A stretch of DNA of 64,000 nucleotides, from contig NZ_CP012109.1 in NCBI RefSeq assembly GCF_000280925.3, positions 7,956,501-8,020,500 of the forward strand, written 5' to 3'. The notes under the pieces are model-generated. The model made no database searches. It had not been told where the DNA came from and worked only from the letters and a program-made list of their open reading frames with translations. This document shows, piece after piece, positions 44,094-52,609 of the stretch (its first letter is position 1; each line of letters begins with the position of its first letter). Origin of the DNA: Myxococcus hansupus. GTDB lineage: Bacteria; Myxococcota; Myxococcia; Myxococcales; Myxococcaceae. A program made the translations under genes and the position numbers.

Positions 44094-44126
44094 CGCCCCG
44101 GCACGCTTGGAGGACGTACCGGGGCG
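44094..44126 (-). terminator. Terminator after the CBM32 gene
   Basis: CGCCCCGGCACG (44094-44105) and CGTACCGGGGCG (44115-44126) form a 12-bp stem with one mismatch and a 9-nt loop, beginning 20 bp after the stop of the secreted CBM32 protein gene. Confidence 0.65.
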
Positions 44127-44146
44127 GGCGTCCTGCCCTCAGCGGC

Positions 44147-45526
44147 TCACTGCTCCGCGGGGATTTCGCGGACGGACAGCCACTTGAAGTCCACGTCGTT
44201 GGCGCTGTCCCACCGGAACACCGCGATGGGGCCGCCCCAGGTGATGGGCATGGCGTTCACCGCGCCGCCGCAGTGGCTGGCGTCGCCGCCCCAGGTGCCG
44301 GAGTCCACCATGTCGTAGACCTTCTTCCAGGTGACCTTGTCGGCGTTCTCGTTCAGGTACATCTCCAGGCGAACGGCGTCCTTCCCGTTGACCTTGGTGT
44401 TGCGCATGATGGACTTGAAGCCCACCCAGCGCCCGCGCAGCGCGGACGTGCCGGACTTGTACGACGCCTGGTCGTACGACACGTGCCACGTCTCCTTCTG
44501 CCAACGCACGCGGCCGTCGTAGTGCAGCGAGCCCTTGTAGCTGCTGCCCTCGCAACCCGAGTGGTTGTCGTTGTGCTTGCCGCCACGCGCGTACCACGCG
44601 AAGTTGTCCGTGACGTCGGACACGGAGTTGACCTTCACGAAGCCGGTCATCTCGATGTTGCGCCAGTCGTTCGCCGCCTGCATGTAGCCGCGGCTGGCCA
44701 GCACGTCGCGGTCATACGTCGGAATCTTGGACGCGCTGTAGCCCGTGGAGGTGAACACGGACATGCGCACCTTGCTGTTCTTCATCTTCCAGGAGCCGTC
44801 CGAGTTGCGGCTGATGGAGTTCTGCGGATCGAACCGATTGTCGGACGTCGCGTTGTCCGCCAGGAACCACTGCTCGCCGCCGGCCTTGGTCGGGTAGAGC
44901 ATCTTCACGCCGAACCTGTCCTGGCTGGGCGTCGGCTCGGGGTTCGGCTCCGGCTCCGGCTGCGGCTCGGGTTCCGGCTCGGGTTCCGGCTCGGGATTCG
45001 GATTCGGGTTCGGCTCGGGCTCCGGGACGGTGGAGCCGGAGAGGGCCACCATGTCCGTGATGCTGCCCCAGGTCGTCTGCGTGCTGCCGTAGAAGGTGAC
45101 GCGCACGTAGCGCGCATTCACCGTGGGGAAGGTGACGCGCTCGAAGCCAGCCGACTTCCCGGAGGAGATGCCCACGTAGACGCGGGTGAACGTGGTGCCA
45201 TTCGTCGACGTGGCGATGTCGAAGAGGTTGATGCGCTCGTTGCCACGGAACCAGGAGATATCCAGTCCGTTCAACGGCTTCACCGACCCCATGTCCGCGC
45301 GAATCCACTGGCCCGCGCCGGAGGCGGACCAACGTGTGGCGGCGTTGCCGTCAATCGCCATCGACGGCGGGGTGGGCCCGTCGAAGGAACTGGCGGTAGC
45401 GGAGACGAAGCCTCCTGCGGCCAGCGCGGGTGTCGCGAACGCGCCGACGGCCAGCGAGAACGCGGTGACAGACGTGCGGAAGCGCTTCCATCCCCCCCGG
45501 GACGAAGTCGAGTGCTGTCGATTCAA
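44147..45526 (-). CDS. Secreted protein: F5/8C (CBM32-like) domain plus C-terminal jelly-roll domain
   Basis: A 459-residue secreted protein. Signal peptide ends about ATPALAA (residue 37). Residues about 40-165 form a discoidin/F5/8 type C module (MAIDGNAATRWSASGAGQWIRADMGS, NARYVRVTFYG). A 36-residue Pro-Glu/Pro-Asn repeat linker follows. The C-terminal 250 residues are beta-rich (QWFLADNATSDNRFD, DNFAWYARGGKHN, WKKVYDMVDSGTWGGDA), like jelly-roll polysaccharide lyase or carbohydrate-binding domains; I cannot name the family. Likely role: binding or cleaving an extracellular polysaccharide. It is a monocistronic gene upstream of M20. Confidence 0.75.
   Translation of the reverse strand: MNRQHSTSSRGGWKRFRTSVTAFSLAVGAFATPALAAGGFVSATASSFDGPTPPSMAIDGNAATRWSASGAGQWIRADMGSVKPLNGLDISWFRGNERINLFDIATSTNGTTFTRVYVGISSGKSAGFERVTFPTVNARYVRVTFYGSTQTTWGSITDMVALSGSTVPEPEPNPNPNPEPEPEPEPEPQPEPEPNPEPTPSQDRFGVKMLYPTKAGGEQWFLADNATSDNRFDPQNSISRNSDGSWKMKNSKVRMSVFTSTGYSASKIPTYDRDVLASRGYMQAANDWRNIEMTGFVKVNSVSDVTDNFAWYARGGKHNDNHSGCEGSSYKGSLHYDGRVRWQKETWHVSYDQASYKSGTSALRGRWVGFKSIMRNTKVNGKDAVRLEMYLNENADKVTWKKVYDMVDSGTWGGDASHCGGAVNAMPITWGGPIAVFRWDSANDVDFKWLSVREIPAEQ
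44930..45023 (-). repeat. Tandem hexamer-like repeat encoding the Pro-Glu linker
   Basis: A run of GGCTCGGGTTCC-type repeats encodes alternating PE and PN dipeptides. Being in-frame it can vary in copy number, and is a typical assembly-error site. Confidence 0.85.
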
Positions 45527-45762
45527 GTGACTACCTCTGGTGAGGCCGCGAGCTTCCGCGACTCAACGGCGAGGCCAGGGCCCCGCCGGAGCGCCGCGTT
45601 CCCCCCGCGGCGCGTGGACTTCCATCCTCTGGCCTCCCGGGGCACCCCCACGCTCACGCGGAGTATGCCCAGGGGAAGCAGCCAGAGGTGTTACCGACTC
45701 AACGATGAACTGCGGGCCCAAATACCCTTTGAGTCGATATGGAATTCCCACCGCATTTCCCA

Positions 45763-45782
45763 GGCATGTTTTCAAACATGCC
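45763..45782. promoter_or_regulatory. Near-perfect 20-bp palindrome GGCATGTTT-TC-AAACATGCC
   Basis: Nine-bp perfect arms around a 2-bp centre, 237 bp upstream of the CBM32 gene start and 46 bp downstream of the TreZ gene end. It is the only clear feature of the 301-bp gap 45527-45827 and looks like a dimeric repressor or activator site. A related AACATG-N5-CATGTT occurs at 50671-50687. Confidence 0.5.
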
Positions 45783-45827
45783 CGCTCGCTCACCAGCGTC
45801 AGACGGGGTGATACACCCCACGCTTTA

Positions 45828-47687
45828 TCAATCTTTTGCGGGGAGTCTTATCACAGCCACAGCCGAACCCTGCAGCCGCACGGTGTCTGTCTTCAATGGC
45901 TGCAACTTTTCGGAACCGCCGAAGCGAGCAGCTTCCGTCCACAGCAGCAGCTCCGAGCCCGCGGGCACCGCATGTTCCAGCAGGCCGCGCAGGCAGAGCA
46001 ACACTTGCAGTCGCTGTCCGCCCCCACGCCGTTCGAGCACCAGGGCGTCCGGTCCCAGGGCCCGAGCCTCGTAGGTGCCCCGGCCCGTCTCCACCAGCGC
46101 GGGCTCGGATGCGCGCAGACGGAGAAGCTCGCGGTAGAGCGCTCGCACGCCGGCGTGTCCCGGCTTCTCCGCCTCGCTCCAGTCGAGCCGAGAGCGGGTG
46201 AAGGTCTCCTCCGCCTGCGGGTCCGGCACCTCGGTGCCCGCGAAGCGCGTGAAGCCGGAGAACTCCTTGCGGCGGCCCTCCGTGACGAGCCGGCCAAGCT
46301 CCGCGTTGTGGTCGGTGAAGTAGAGGAAGGGCGTGCTCGCGTTCCACTCCTGCCCCATGAAGAGCAGCGGCGTGTAGGGCGACAGCAGGAGCAGCGCGCT
46401 CATGGCGCGGTAGGCCTCCGGGCTCACGTCATGGCCGAGCCGGTCGCCGAAGGGCCGGTTGCCCACCTGGTCATGGTTCTGGATGCAGTAGACGAAGCGC
46501 CACGCGTCCAGCCCGTCCGCCTTCGTGCCCCGCGCGTGGCCCAGGTTCTTCGACACCTGGCCTTCGTAGAACCAGCCTTGGTTCAGCGTGCGCGCCAGGT
46601 CCTCCGTGCTGCCCGTGTAGTCCTGGTAGTACCCCTCGCTGTCGCCCGCGAAGGCGCGGCGCATCTGGTGGTGGAAGTCATCCGCCCACACGCCGTCCAG
46701 CCCCACGCCGCCGTCGGACGCGGGCTTCATCAGGCGCCGCTCGTTGCGCTCATCCTCCGCGATGACATGCACCTGCCGCCCCGGCGCGCAGGCCCGCGCG
46801 CGCGCGGCGATTTCGGTGAGCAGGTGCGGCGTGCCGTCGTCGATGATGGCGTGTGCGGCATCCAGGCGCAGGCCGTCCAGGTGGTAGTCGCGAATCCACA
46901 TCTCCACGTTGGCCAGCACCTGGGCGCGCGCGTGGGCGCTGCCTTCGCCGTCGTAGTTCACCGCGTCACCCCACGGCGTGTGGTGGCGGCCGGTGAAGTA
47001 GTGCGGCGAGTACGCGCGCAGGTAGTTCCCATCCGGACCGAAGTGGTTGTAGACGGCGTCCATCAGCACCGCGAGTCCATGCGCGTGCGCGGCGTCCACC
47101 AGGCGGCGCAGCCCCTCCGGACCGCCGTACGCCTGCAAGGGCGCGAAGAGGTCCACGCCGTCGTAGCCCCAGTTGCGCCGTCCGGGGAAGGACGCCACGG
47201 GCATCAGCTCCAACGCGGTGATGCCCAGCCCCTTCAGCCCGGCCAGGTGCGGGATGAGCGCCTCGAAGGTGCCCTCGGCCGTGGCCGTGCCCACGTGGAG
47301 CTCGTAGAGGACCAGCTCCCGGGGCGACACGCCCTTCCAGCCCGCGTCCGTCCACGCGAAGTCCGGCACCACCACCTCGGACGGCCCGTGCACGCCCTGC
47401 GGCTGCGAGCGCGACCAGGGGTCCGGGAAGGGGCCCTCGCCGTCCACGCGCAGCTTGTAGCGCAGCCCCGCGCCCTCCCCTTCCAACACCGCGCCGAAGC
47501 AATCCCCCGGCTCCGGCGTCATGGGCAGCACGCGGCCGGGAGTCCCCTGCGCGTCGTGCAGCACCACGTCCACCCGCTGGTGGCCCGGGGCCCAGACCCG
47601 CCACCGCACCCGGCGGCCCTCTTCCACCCACGCCCCCAACAGGGGCACCTGCGACCGCGAAGTCCTGGACTCGTCCACTGGCACCAT
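45828..47687 (-). CDS. treZ: Malto-oligosyltrehalose trehalohydrolase (TreZ)
   Basis: A 619-residue GH13 enzyme that releases trehalose from maltooligosyl-trehalose made by TreY. A CBM48-like N-domain (RVWAPGHQRVDVVLHD) precedes the TIM barrel, with LMDAVYNHFGPDGNYL, GLRLDAAHAI (nucleophile Asp), HVIAEDE (acid/base Glu) and CIQNHDQVGNRP (transition-state Asp). C-terminal beta domain ends VIRLPAKD. The ATG at 47687 is preferred over the far-upstream in-frame start because family similarity begins there. TreY is not in the window. Divergent from the ClpX-like gene. Confidence 0.92.
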   Translation of the reverse strand: MVPVDESRTSRSQVPLLGAWVEEGRRVRWRVWAPGHQRVDVVLHDAQGTPGRVLPMTPEPGDCFGAVLEGEGAGLRYKLRVDGEGPFPDPWSRSQPQGVHGPSEVVVPDFAWTDAGWKGVSPRELVLYELHVGTATAEGTFEALIPHLAGLKGLGITALELMPVASFPGRRNWGYDGVDLFAPLQAYGGPEGLRRLVDAAHAHGLAVLMDAVYNHFGPDGNYLRAYSPHYFTGRHHTPWGDAVNYDGEGSAHARAQVLANVEMWIRDYHLDGLRLDAAHAIIDDGTPHLLTEIAARARACAPGRQVHVIAEDERNERRLMKPASDGGVGLDGVWADDFHHQMRRAFAGDSEGYYQDYTGSTEDLARTLNQGWFYEGQVSKNLGHARGTKADGLDAWRFVYCIQNHDQVGNRPFGDRLGHDVSPEAYRAMSALLLLSPYTPLLFMGQEWNASTPFLYFTDHNAELGRLVTEGRRKEFSGFTRFAGTEVPDPQAEETFTRSRLDWSEAEKPGHAGVRALYRELLRLRASEPALVETGRGTYEARALGPDALVLERRGGGQRLQVLLCLRGLLEHAVPAGSELLLWTEAARFGGSEKLQPLKTDTVRLQGSAVAVIRLPAKD

Positions 47688-47916
47688 GGGGGTGTCCCTG
47701 TAATGCGCCGCCCCTGCCCTTGAGGAGCACTCCGTGCGCGCGGGAGCGGCCACGTGTTCACGGGTGGGCATGGCTCCCAGCGGGAATGGGCACCGGACGA
47801 CGGTGTTCCCGGCGCTGGCAGCGCCTTCGCGAGCCCCCAGGGCCGCCTTGTCCACACACGCCGCCCCCGGGATGATGCGCCCCCGGCAGCCGTCCTCCCC
47901 ATTGGAGTCCCCTGGA

Positions 47917-49062
47917 ATGAGCACCCCGCACCCCGGCCTGGAACCGCTGCCGTCCGACCTCGACGACGACGTGCGCGCGCGCGTCGCCGCCATCGAGGTC
48001 CTCTCTCCGCGCGAAATCGACGCGCGGCTGACGGACCTGGGCTACCGGGGCCAGGAGGACGCCCGGCGCGCGGCGGCCGTGCTGGCCTACCGGCACCTGC
48101 GCCGCATCCGCCGCCTGCACCTGGAGGGGCTCGCCCCCGAGCCGGGCTCCCGGGAGAACTGCCTCTTCCTGGGCCCCACGGGCTCCGGCAAGACGTTCCT
48201 CGTGGAGCTGCTGTTCCGCGAAATCCTCGCCGTGCCCACCGTGCTGGCGGACGCCACCCAGTTCTCCGAGACGGGCTACGTGGGCGACGACGTCAACACG
48301 CTCCTGTCGCGGCTGTACGAAGTCGCGGACCGCGACCCGGAGTGGGCCGCCTGCGGCGTGGTGTGCATGGATGAGTTCGACAAGCTCGCCACCAGCCGCT
48401 CCGACAGCCGCTTCGCCGGGCAGCAGACCACGAAGGACGTCAGCGGCTTCGGCGTGCAACGCAGCCTGCTGCACATGCTGTCCGCCCCCAGCGCGGACTT
48501 CCCGGCGGACTTCGGCTTCACCAGCCGCCAGCGGCCGAACCGGATGGAGCTGTCGTGTGTCACCTTCATCGCCTGTGGCGCCTTCAGCGGACTCAAGGCC
48601 ACCGCGGAAGGCATGGAGCGCGGTGAGAACATCGGCTTTGGCCGCGAGCCGCTGGCGTCACGGCAGGAGAGCATCGCCACGCGCGTGACGGAGGAGCAGT
48701 TGGAGCAGACAACAGCCTTCGCGCGCTATGGCTTCATCCCGGAGCTCATTGGCCGCTTCAACCGGCTCGTCTCCTTCTCACCGCTGGACGCCGCCACCCT
48801 GGGCGACATCCTCCAGAACAACGTGCTGCGCGCCTACGAGCGCGAGTTCGAGCAGGAAGGACTGCGCCTCGAGGTGGAGCCCGCCGTGCGCGAGTACGTG
48901 GTGGCGCGCGCGCTCAAGCGGGAGACGGGCGCGCGGGGCCTGCGCACCACCCTGGCGCCCTTGCTGGAGCGGGCCGCCTATGAGCACTTCGGACACCGGG
49001 ACACCGACGCCACCCTCCGGCTGGTGCTGGAGGACGGCCAGGTCCAGGCGCGGGAGGCGTAG
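47917..49062 (+). CDS. ClpX-like AAA+ ATPase without zinc-binding domain
   Basis: A 381-residue AAA+ protein: Walker A LGPTGSGKT, then DATQFSETGYVGDDVNTLLSRL, Walker B CVVCMDEFDK region (VVCMDEFDKLA), sensor/arginine segment LIGRFNRLVSFSPL and a C-terminal RETGARGLRTTLAPLLE. These are ClpX signatures, but the N-terminal C4 zinc finger that binds substrates and adaptors is missing, and GYVGDDV is the ClpX pore-preceding loop. It is thus a ClpX/HslU-type unfoldase paralogue with a different N-terminus. Whether it couples to ClpP is not evident. GGAG precedes the ATG 47917. Confidence 0.8.
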   Translation: MSTPHPGLEPLPSDLDDDVRARVAAIEVLSPREIDARLTDLGYRGQEDARRAAAVLAYRHLRRIRRLHLEGLAPEPGSRENCLFLGPTGSGKTFLVELLFREILAVPTVLADATQFSETGYVGDDVNTLLSRLYEVADRDPEWAACGVVCMDEFDKLATSRSDSRFAGQQTTKDVSGFGVQRSLLHMLSAPSADFPADFGFTSRQRPNRMELSCVTFIACGAFSGLKATAEGMERGENIGFGREPLASRQESIATRVTEEQLEQTTAFARYGFIPELIGRFNRLVSFSPLDAATLGDILQNNVLRAYEREFEQEGLRLEVEPAVREYVVARALKRETGARGLRTTLAPLLERAAYEHFGHRDTDATLRLVLEDGQVQAREA

Positions 49063-49201
49063 CTTCCCGCCAGCCGCCTGACGGCCGAGCGGGCGCCCGG
49101 CTCAGGTGATGCTGACGTGCCAGGGAGACGGGCCCCGTGCACACCCCGCGTGCACACGCCTTACGGTTCTGCTGGGCAATGGAATCCGGAGGGCAGACAC
49201 C

Positions 49202-49582
49202 ATGCATCACACTCGGGAGATTCCCAGGGAGGGTTGGGCGGACTACCTCGCCCTGCTCAGCAACCTGGAGCGCGACCACTGGGTGCGAATCGAGACAGAG
49301 AGCGCGGACTTCGGCGACCAGCCACTCGCGGGCCGGCTGCCCTTGGTGGAGATTGGCCTGGAGTCCAAGGGGAGCGACCGGGGCGCCGTCGAAATCATCG
49401 TGGGGCGTCCGGGCGGTGAAGTCACACACCGCGTCCTGAAACCCGACCACATCTACGCGGACGAGAGCGAGAGCGGCGAGCTGGAGTGCCTCGACATCGA
49501 GGACGCGGACCACGTGAAGACGCTCATCTACTTCGAGCCGGTGCGCGCCAGCGAGGAGCCTGGCATCGGCGCGCCGTCATAG
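49202..49582 (+). CDS. DUF5335 family small protein
   Basis: A 126-residue acidic protein: REGWADYLALLSNLERDHWVRIETES, then GRLPLVEIGLESKGSDRGAVEIIV, and GGEVTHRVLKPDHIYADE. This order (SHxD-like cap and beta core) matches DUF5335 of unknown function, often linked to stress-response or general cytosolic contexts. The ATG at 49202 gives the family start; an upstream in-frame ATG adds unrelated residues. A strong terminator follows. Confidence 0.65.
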   Translation: MHHTREIPREGWADYLALLSNLERDHWVRIETESADFGDQPLAGRLPLVEIGLESKGSDRGAVEIIVGRPGGEVTHRVLKPDHIYADESESGELECLDIEDADHVKTLIYFEPVRASEEPGIGAPS

Positions 49583-49588
49583 GGGTAC

Positions 49589-49629
49589 GGCCGGAGGGCG
49601 CCCTCCCCCGCGGGAGGCGCCCTCCGGCC
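49589..49629. terminator. Long bidirectional terminator
   Basis: GGCCGGAGGGCGCC (49589-49602) and GGCGCCCTCCGGCC (49616-49629) are perfect 14-bp arms, extended inward by CTCCC/GGGAG with a small bulge. It separates the convergent DUF5335 and protease genes. Confidence 0.85.
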
Positions 49630-49689
49630 AGACAGCCACCCTGGCCACGCCGCATGGCACGGCCAGGGCACGAGCTTCATGAGCTGGGA

Positions 49690-50520
49690 TTACGGATACA
49701 GCGCGCGGGCGCCCTGCTGGTCCAGCGTGGTGAGCACCAGGTCGCGCGTCTGCGTCCCCGAGCACTGCGGGTAGTGCATGACGGACGAGCGGTCATACGT
49801 GGTGGTCAGCGCGCGCCACTGGCTGTCCTCGTAGCAGCCGCTGGTCGTGGAGCGGGTGTGCTCGTGGCGGAAGCCCAGCACGTGACCCAGCTCGTGGCGC
49901 ATGATGCCCGCCAGGGTCCAGGGCGCGATGTTGCCGAAGGCGGAGTTGTCCACCAGCACGTTGCGGCCCGAGCGCCCAGAGTTCGGGAAGAAGGCGCGCG
50001 CCAGGTACTGGCCACCCGAGTTCACAGGGCGGATGTCGAAGAGCACGCCCGTCTGCGTCGCGGTGCAGCTTCCGTCGAGCGAGGTGACGTGCGTGAAGTT
50101 GACGTTCGCCGCCGCCTCCCAGGCCGCCGTGGCGGCGTTCATCGCGTTCACCACCGCCGTCTTGTTGGTGCCGAAAGTGCTGCTGACGCAGTAGGTCAGG
50201 TTCCGCGCCTGCGTGGCGGTCCACTTGATGTCGCCGCTGGGCGCCTTGGAGCTGCTGGTGTTGTAGACGGCCAGCCCGCCCCGGACCGTGCCCGTGTCCG
50301 CCCCGATGGAGCTGGCGAAGAAGGCGCGGAGCTCCTCCTCGCTGTCCAGCGCCATGTCGCCGTCGAAGATCAGCTTGCCTTCGGGGTCCTCCACCACGGA
50401 GGCCCGGAACTCTTCCCACGTCATCTTCGGCTGCTCGGCCTCGGGGGCCTCCGAGCTACCGCACGCGGAACCGAGCAGGGACACACCAGCCACCAGTGCA
50501 ACGGAGCGGAACATGCGCAT
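49690..50520 (-). CDS. Matrixin/M57-like zinc metalloprotease lipoprotein
   Basis: A 276-residue lipoprotein (lipobox LLGSAC near residue 20). The zinc motif HELGHVLGFRHEH (H-E-x2-H-x2-G-x2-H) and the Met-turn SVMHYP identify a metzincin of the matrixin or M57 type. A short propeptide region (residues about 30-75, rich in acidic residues) precedes the catalytic domain. Such myxobacterial proteases digest prey or matrix proteins. Start 50520 is preferred (GAGG upstream); 50514 is an alternative. Confidence 0.85.
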   Translation of the reverse strand: MRMFRSVALVAGVSLLGSACGSSEAPEAEQPKMTWEEFRASVVEDPEGKLIFDGDMALDSEEELRAFFASSIGADTGTVRGGLAVYNTSSSKAPSGDIKWTATQARNLTYCVSSTFGTNKTAVVNAMNAATAAWEAAANVNFTHVTSLDGSCTATQTGVLFDIRPVNSGGQYLARAFFPNSGRSGRNVLVDNSAFGNIAPWTLAGIMRHELGHVLGFRHEHTRSTTSGCYEDSQWRALTTTYDRSSVMHYPQCSGTQTRDLVLTTLDQQGARALYP

Positions 50521-50670
50521 CTTCGATTTCCTCTGACGACTCACTTCGGGGGACGCCCCGGCCGTCTGGCGCCTGGCGCCTGGCTCGGCACGGAGCGCTC
50601 AGCCATTGAGCAACTCCCGCGCCAATGTGACGCCTGGAGGACAAAGCTGGATTCAAAGCCTTAAATGGAC

Positions 50671-50687
50671 AACATGCGCTCCATGTT
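50671..50687. promoter_or_regulatory. Inverted repeat AACATG-N5-CATGTT
   Basis: This dyad lies in the 559-bp non-coding region 50521-51079 between the protease and cardiolipin synthase genes, the longest such gap here. Otherwise the region holds only scattered short AT-rich runs near 50650-50720 and no supported gene. The motif resembles the palindrome at 45763. Confidence 0.35.
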
Positions 50688-51079
50688 TGAACACAAACAG
50701 CGTAAACAGCCGTGACACATCTCCTGGCAAGACCGCGACGCCATGGGGGAATGGCGTTCTCCAGGGGGAACGCTCCAAAACCAGACAACGCTGTCCATGA
50801 ATCAGGCACCCGCCCCGTGGGTCAGCCCCGCGCCATGGGAGGCAAAACGCCCGTTGCAAAACGCCAGTCATTGGAAAATGCAATCTCATACAGCCCGTGT
50901 CAACACCCGCGACACAGCCGGACGGCGTTTCTTCAATGCGGACACACCGCGAGGCGTGCGCGCCGAGGGGAAACCCGTACTCCGGGTGTCGCGTCGATTC
51001 CCGACGCCCCGGTCCGGCGAGGCTCGGAGAGGCTGCCCGGGCGCCGTCGGGCGTGATAGGCGGGAGCGCTGGACCTGCC

Positions 51080-52546
51080 GTGGCCTTGCACCTGTTCGAC
51101 ATTCCCGCGTGGTTGCACTCGGCCTGGCCCCACATGGTGGCGGCGCTGACGGTCCTCATCAGCGTGCTGGCCAGCGCTCACGCGGTGCTGCACAAGCGGG
51201 ACGTGCGTGCCGCGGTGGCGTGGGTGGGCCTGGCGTGGCTGGTACCGGTGCTGGGCGGGGTGCTGTACGTGCTGCTGGGCATCAACCGCATCCGGAGGCG
51301 CGCCCGGTCGTTGATGCTGAAAGAAGAGCACGGCCGCTTCCTGCCGGCGCCCGAGGTCGCCCCCATGAAGGCGGAGGCTCTGAGCCAGCCCCACCCGGAG
51401 GCCGCCCCGCTGGCGCCCCTGGTCCGGCTGGGCGACGCGGTGGTGGGCGTGCCGCTGCTGCCGGGCAACCGCATCACGGTGCTGGAGTCCCGCCGGGACG
51501 CGTACCCCGCCATGCTGGAAGCGATTGACGCGGCGCGTGTCTCCATCTCTTTGTGCAGCTACATCTTCGACAATGACCTGGCGGGCCGGCGCTTCGTGGA
51601 GGCGCTGGGCGCGGCGGTGCAGCGCGGCGTGGAAGTGCGGGTGCTGGTGGACGCGGTGGGCTCTCGCTACACGTGGCCGCCCATCCTGGGCCGGCTGCGG
51701 CGCGCGGGGGTCCGCGCCGCGCGCTTCCTGCCCTCGCTGATGCCCTACCGGCTGCCCTTCGCCAACCTGCGCAACCACCGCAAGCTGCTGGTGGTGGACG
51801 GGCGGGTGGGCTTCACGGGCGGCATGAACATCCGCAAACACTTCTGGCCCGGCGAGCACGCCGCGGTGGACCTGCACTTCCGCGTCGACGGCCCCCTGGT
51901 GGGCCAGCTCCAGGAGACCTTCGCCGAGGACTGGGCCTTCACCACGCGCGAGCGCCTGTCCGGCGAGGCGTGGTTCCCTCCGCTCAGCGCCGCCGGCGGC
52001 GTGCTCGCGCGCGGCATCGCGGACGGCCCGGACGAGGACTTCGAGACCCTGCGCACCGTGCTGCTGGGAGCGTTGGCCACCGCGCGCACGTCGGTGCGCA
52101 TCATCACGCCCTACTTCCTGCCGGACACGGCGCTCATCACCGCGCTGAGCGTGGCCGCGCTGCGCGGCATCCAGGTGGACATCCTGCTGCCGGAGAAGGG
52201 CAATCTGCCGGTGGTGCAGTGGGCCACGTACGCGCAGCTCTGGCAGGTGCTCCGGCCCGGCTGCCGCATCTTCCTCACCGCCCCACCCTTCGACCACACG
52301 AAGCTGATGGTGGTGGACGGGGTGTGGTCGCTCATCGGCTCGGCCAACTGGGACCCGCGCTCCCTGCGGCTCAACTTCGAGTTCAACGTGGAGTGCTACG
52401 ACGCCGCGCTGGCCTCGGAGCTGGAGGGCGTCATCGCGGCGCGACTGCGCAACGCCCGGCCGCTCACGATGGCGCAGGTGGACGCCCGCTCACTGCCTGC
52501 CCGGTTGAGGGATGGGCTGGCGCGGCTGTTGTCGCCCTATCTGTAG
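51080..52546 (+). CDS. cls: Cardiolipin synthase (PLD superfamily)
   Basis: A 488-residue membrane enzyme started at a GTG (51080), which yields a hydrophobic N-terminus with two helices (HMVAALTVLISVLASAHAVL and AVAWVGLAWLVPVLGGVLYVLLGI). Two HKD motifs are present: NHRKLLVVDGRVGFTGGMN and DHTKLMVVDGVWSLIGSAN. It condenses phosphatidyl donors to cardiolipin at the inner membrane. Longer in-frame upstream starts give non-homologous residues. Terminator-like repeats follow the stop. Confidence 0.9.
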   Translation: MALHLFDIPAWLHSAWPHMVAALTVLISVLASAHAVLHKRDVRAAVAWVGLAWLVPVLGGVLYVLLGINRIRRRARSLMLKEEHGRFLPAPEVAPMKAEALSQPHPEAAPLAPLVRLGDAVVGVPLLPGNRITVLESRRDAYPAMLEAIDAARVSISLCSYIFDNDLAGRRFVEALGAAVQRGVEVRVLVDAVGSRYTWPPILGRLRRAGVRAARFLPSLMPYRLPFANLRNHRKLLVVDGRVGFTGGMNIRKHFWPGEHAAVDLHFRVDGPLVGQLQETFAEDWAFTTRERLSGEAWFPPLSAAGGVLARGIADGPDEDFETLRTVLLGALATARTSVRIITPYFLPDTALITALSVAALRGIQVDILLPEKGNLPVVQWATYAQLWQVLRPGCRIFLTAPPFDHTKLMVVDGVWSLIGSANWDPRSLRLNFEFNVECYDAALASELEGVIAARLRNARPLTMAQVDARSLPARLRDGLARLLSPYL

Positions 52547-52548
52547 AC

Positions 52549-52607
52549 GCCCGCGCGGCCGCCGCGCCCTCACGCGGCCACGCGGCGCCGTGTCCAGGGT
52601 GGCGCGG
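52549..52607. terminator. GC-rich complementary repeats between convergent genes
   Basis: GCCCGCGC near 52550 pairs with GCGCGGGC near 52600, with internal GCCGCCGCG / CGCGGCC complementarity. It fills the 63-bp gap between the cardiolipin synthase and MBL genes and likely terminates both. Confidence 0.5.
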
Positions 52608-52609
52608 GC

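Noticed and set aside
45563..45793. 76-codon minus-strand frame upstream of the CBM32 gene
   Set aside because: No ribosome site, no domain, and it overlaps the palindrome; likely non-coding.
42524..45811. Long open frame of over 1,000 codons on the plus strand
   Set aside because: It overlaps the M20 and CBM32 genes in antisense and is rich in His/Arg/Val as expected for the shadow of high-GC codons.
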